Program-made: the position numbers and the translations under genes | Source: Nitrososphaerota archaeon | GTDB lineage: Archaea > Thermoproteota > Nitrososphaeria > Nitrososphaerales > Nitrosopumilaceae | Assembly (NCBI GenBank): GCA_028866895.1 | Contig: JAGWHF010000001.1 | Location: 186,001-250,000 of the forward strand | Direction of reading: 5' to 3' | Length of the DNA: 64,000 bases | Part shown: positions 62,993-64,000 of the stretch, piece by piece | Layout: the number at the start of each line of letters is the position of its first letter | Position numbering within the stretch: the first letter of the stretch is position 1 | The notes under the pieces: model-generated | Databases searched by the model: none | What the model saw: only the letters and a program-made list of their open reading frames with translations | Told to the model about the DNA's origin: nothing

Positions 62993-63623
62993 TCTCTTGC
63001 TTTTTTACGGTGGAGGAGAGGTTTGAGGGCAGATCCGGTATGGATTGCCTTACCTGCCCTTCCAGCACTGCGTGAGCCTCCTCGAGGATCTGGTTCGTGT
63101 CTGCACTGGTGGTGTCCACGGTGAACGTATTCTCGGAATTCATGGATGCTCCTGCCATGATGTCTCCCAGTATGTTTGACAGATCCTGCATGGAGGAATT
63201 TGCCTCCGGCATCAGCCCGCTGAGTCCAGAACCTAATCCCTTGATTATGGACATGCACGGGCTGAGGGTGACTACCACGTCTCCAAGCTCGGAAATTGTG
63301 TTAAGCCTGAGCTGGATCTGCTCCATTGCCAACTTTGCCCCCACTACCATGTTGGTCATCTTGCGGATCTCGTGTAACTCAGTGGCATACGCTTGGGAGT
63401 ATGGCTTGTTCTGACTTCGTACCGCCTCAACCACCTTTTTGAATATATAATCATCCTTTTCCTTTAGCTTCCTTGCAATCCCGTCAAGCTTTGCAATCTG
63501 AAGCTGCAGCCTCTTCTGGGCCTCGTCAATCTTGGGCCTAAGCGGCGCATCCGGCTTTACCTTGTCTATTACCTTCTGTGAAATGCTGTCTTTCTGTATG
63601 TTCCATCTTGCTGCAAAGTTCAT
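62985..63623 (-). CDS. cdvB: CdvB-family ESCRT-III-like protein
   Basis: A 212-aa helical protein of the Snf7/ESCRT-III fold used in archaeal cell division. A basic first helix pair (APLRPKIDEAQKRLQLQIAKLDGIARKLKEKDDYIFKKVVEAV) is followed by ELHEIRKMTNMVVGAKLAMEQIQLRLNTI and an acidic C-terminus with EEAHAVLEGQ as possible autoinhibitory helix. Thaumarchaeota carry several CdvB paralogues; no CdvA or CdvC lies beside this one. A TTTAAAG box is about 30 nt upstream. Confidence 0.85.
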   Translation of the reverse strand: MNFAARWNIQKDSISQKVIDKVKPDAPLRPKIDEAQKRLQLQIAKLDGIARKLKEKDDYIFKKVVEAVRSQNKPYSQAYATELHEIRKMTNMVVGAKLAMEQIQLRLNTISELGDVVVTLSPCMSIIKGLGSGLSGLMPEANSSMQDLSNILGDIMAGASMNSENTFTVDTTSADTNQILEEAHAVLEGQVRQSIPDLPSNLSSTVKKQETI

Positions 63624-63740
63624 TATTGACTGTGCCCTAGTCGAATTTGCCGCTTTAAACTTTCATGTTCTAAAGAATGGTGTTACTGCGGTTACAAGGG
63701 TCTGTAGTTACAGGCATGAGCTGACACGCAAATAAATCAA

Positions 63741-63764
63741 TGTTTCTAAATTCGAATATAGAAA
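63741..63764. promoter_or_regulatory. TTCGAA-centred palindrome, copy 3
   Basis: Same 24-bp motif, here within a perfect 10-bp inverted repeat AATGTTTCTA / TAGAAACATT (63,739-63,768). It lies between cdvB and the 3' end of the last gene. Confidence 0.65.
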
Positions 63765-63782
63765 CATTCTACATCCATGCCT

Positions 63783-64000
63783 CTAGCCAAACGTGAACGT
63801 GTATATCTGAAATCCGGACTTTGGAAGCAGGGTAAGTGTGTGCGGACCTGCCTGCTGTGACGAGATGACATTGTACAGCCTGTTCTCAAAGACATGGACT
63901 ATACCGTTCTGCAAGTCAGTTCCTGCATAGGAGGGTGAGACGGGACTGCCATCAAGGAGGACTTTGACGTCAACACCTGGACCTGAGGCCACGATGTTTA
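63783..64000 (-). CDS. C-terminal part of a thioredoxin-family (DipZ-like) protein (partial)
   Basis: The frame is open to the window edge. The visible 72 residues (DVKVLLDGSPVSPSYAG, VHVFENRLYNVISSQQAG, HTLTLLPKSGFQIYTFTFG) match the C-terminal beta-sandwich domain of DipZ-type redoxins. The thioredoxin part would lie outside the window. Likely an extracytoplasmic thiol-disulfide protein. Confidence 0.6.
   Translation of the reverse strand, partial: NIVASGPGVDVKVLLDGSPVSPSYAGTDLQNGIVHVFENRLYNVISSQQAGPHTLTLLPKSGFQIYTFTFG

Noticed and set aside
1-64000. CRISPR array
   Set aside because: No run of regularly spaced direct repeats found; the palindromes at 30.3 kb are only three and have no spacer-like pattern or cas genes.

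Overview
The window comes from an ammonia-oxidising-type archaeon (Thaumarchaeota / Nitrososphaeria). The evidence is a CdvB/ESCRT-III division protein, a TAT-exported Rieske protein with cytochrome b, a proteasome alpha subunit, DUF371, an archaeal ribosomal-protein cluster containing the RNase P subunit P29, and many promoters with a TATA box about 27 nt before the start codon (leaderless mRNAs). I cannot fix the genus from the sequence alone.

Layout. Positions 1-7.2 kb carry a large cell-surface subtilisin-like protease and a Rieske/cytochrome b pair. From 7.2 to 16 kb lies a patchy accessory stretch: a frameshifted IS with a clear 8-bp target duplication, a CPA-type cation/proton antiporter, a decayed gene, an amidohydrolase/GNAT pair, a second stand-alone Rieske protein and a second IS. 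From 16 to 27.4 kb are metabolic and house-keeping genes (citrate synthase, DHH phosphoesterase, RidA, a DUF255 thioredoxin-fold protein, a DUF192 surface protein) mixed with small lineage-specific proteins, several of them zinc-binding and under 60 aa.

The most striking region is 27,501-40,820. It is an integrated element of exactly 13,320 bp, bounded by a perfect 20-bp repeat that copies the 3' end of tRNA-Thr(TGT), with a tyrosine integrase next to the intact tRNA. It carries a tightly packed viral operon: a ribbon-helix-helix protein, a zinc-ribbon protein, two unknowns, a TerS candidate, TerL and a tail tape-measure protein. I find no portal, capsid, protease or replication gene. It also has arrays of perfect palindromic operators, a duplicated 35-bp hairpin, and a membrane protein with a four-fold, four-cysteine repeat. 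It is either a reduced provirus or a candidate archaeal virus satellite.

From 41 to 49.6 kb are a cupin, a methyltransferase and the purine genes purS and purQ-L-F-(Lrp-like)-C, with inverted CBS and rhomboid genes in between. From 49.9 to 60.7 kb come an HTH regulator, DUF371, psmA, a SPOUT methyltransferase and the ribosomal cluster L3-L4-L23-S19-L22-S3-L29-P29-S17-L14-L24-S4e-L5-S14-S8-L6, which lacks L2 and stops at L6, followed by tRNA-Asn. The last 3 kb hold small proteins, a G/C-tract-rich non-coding stretch, cdvB and the end of a thioredoxin-family gene. A 24-bp TTCGAA-centred palindrome occurs three times there.
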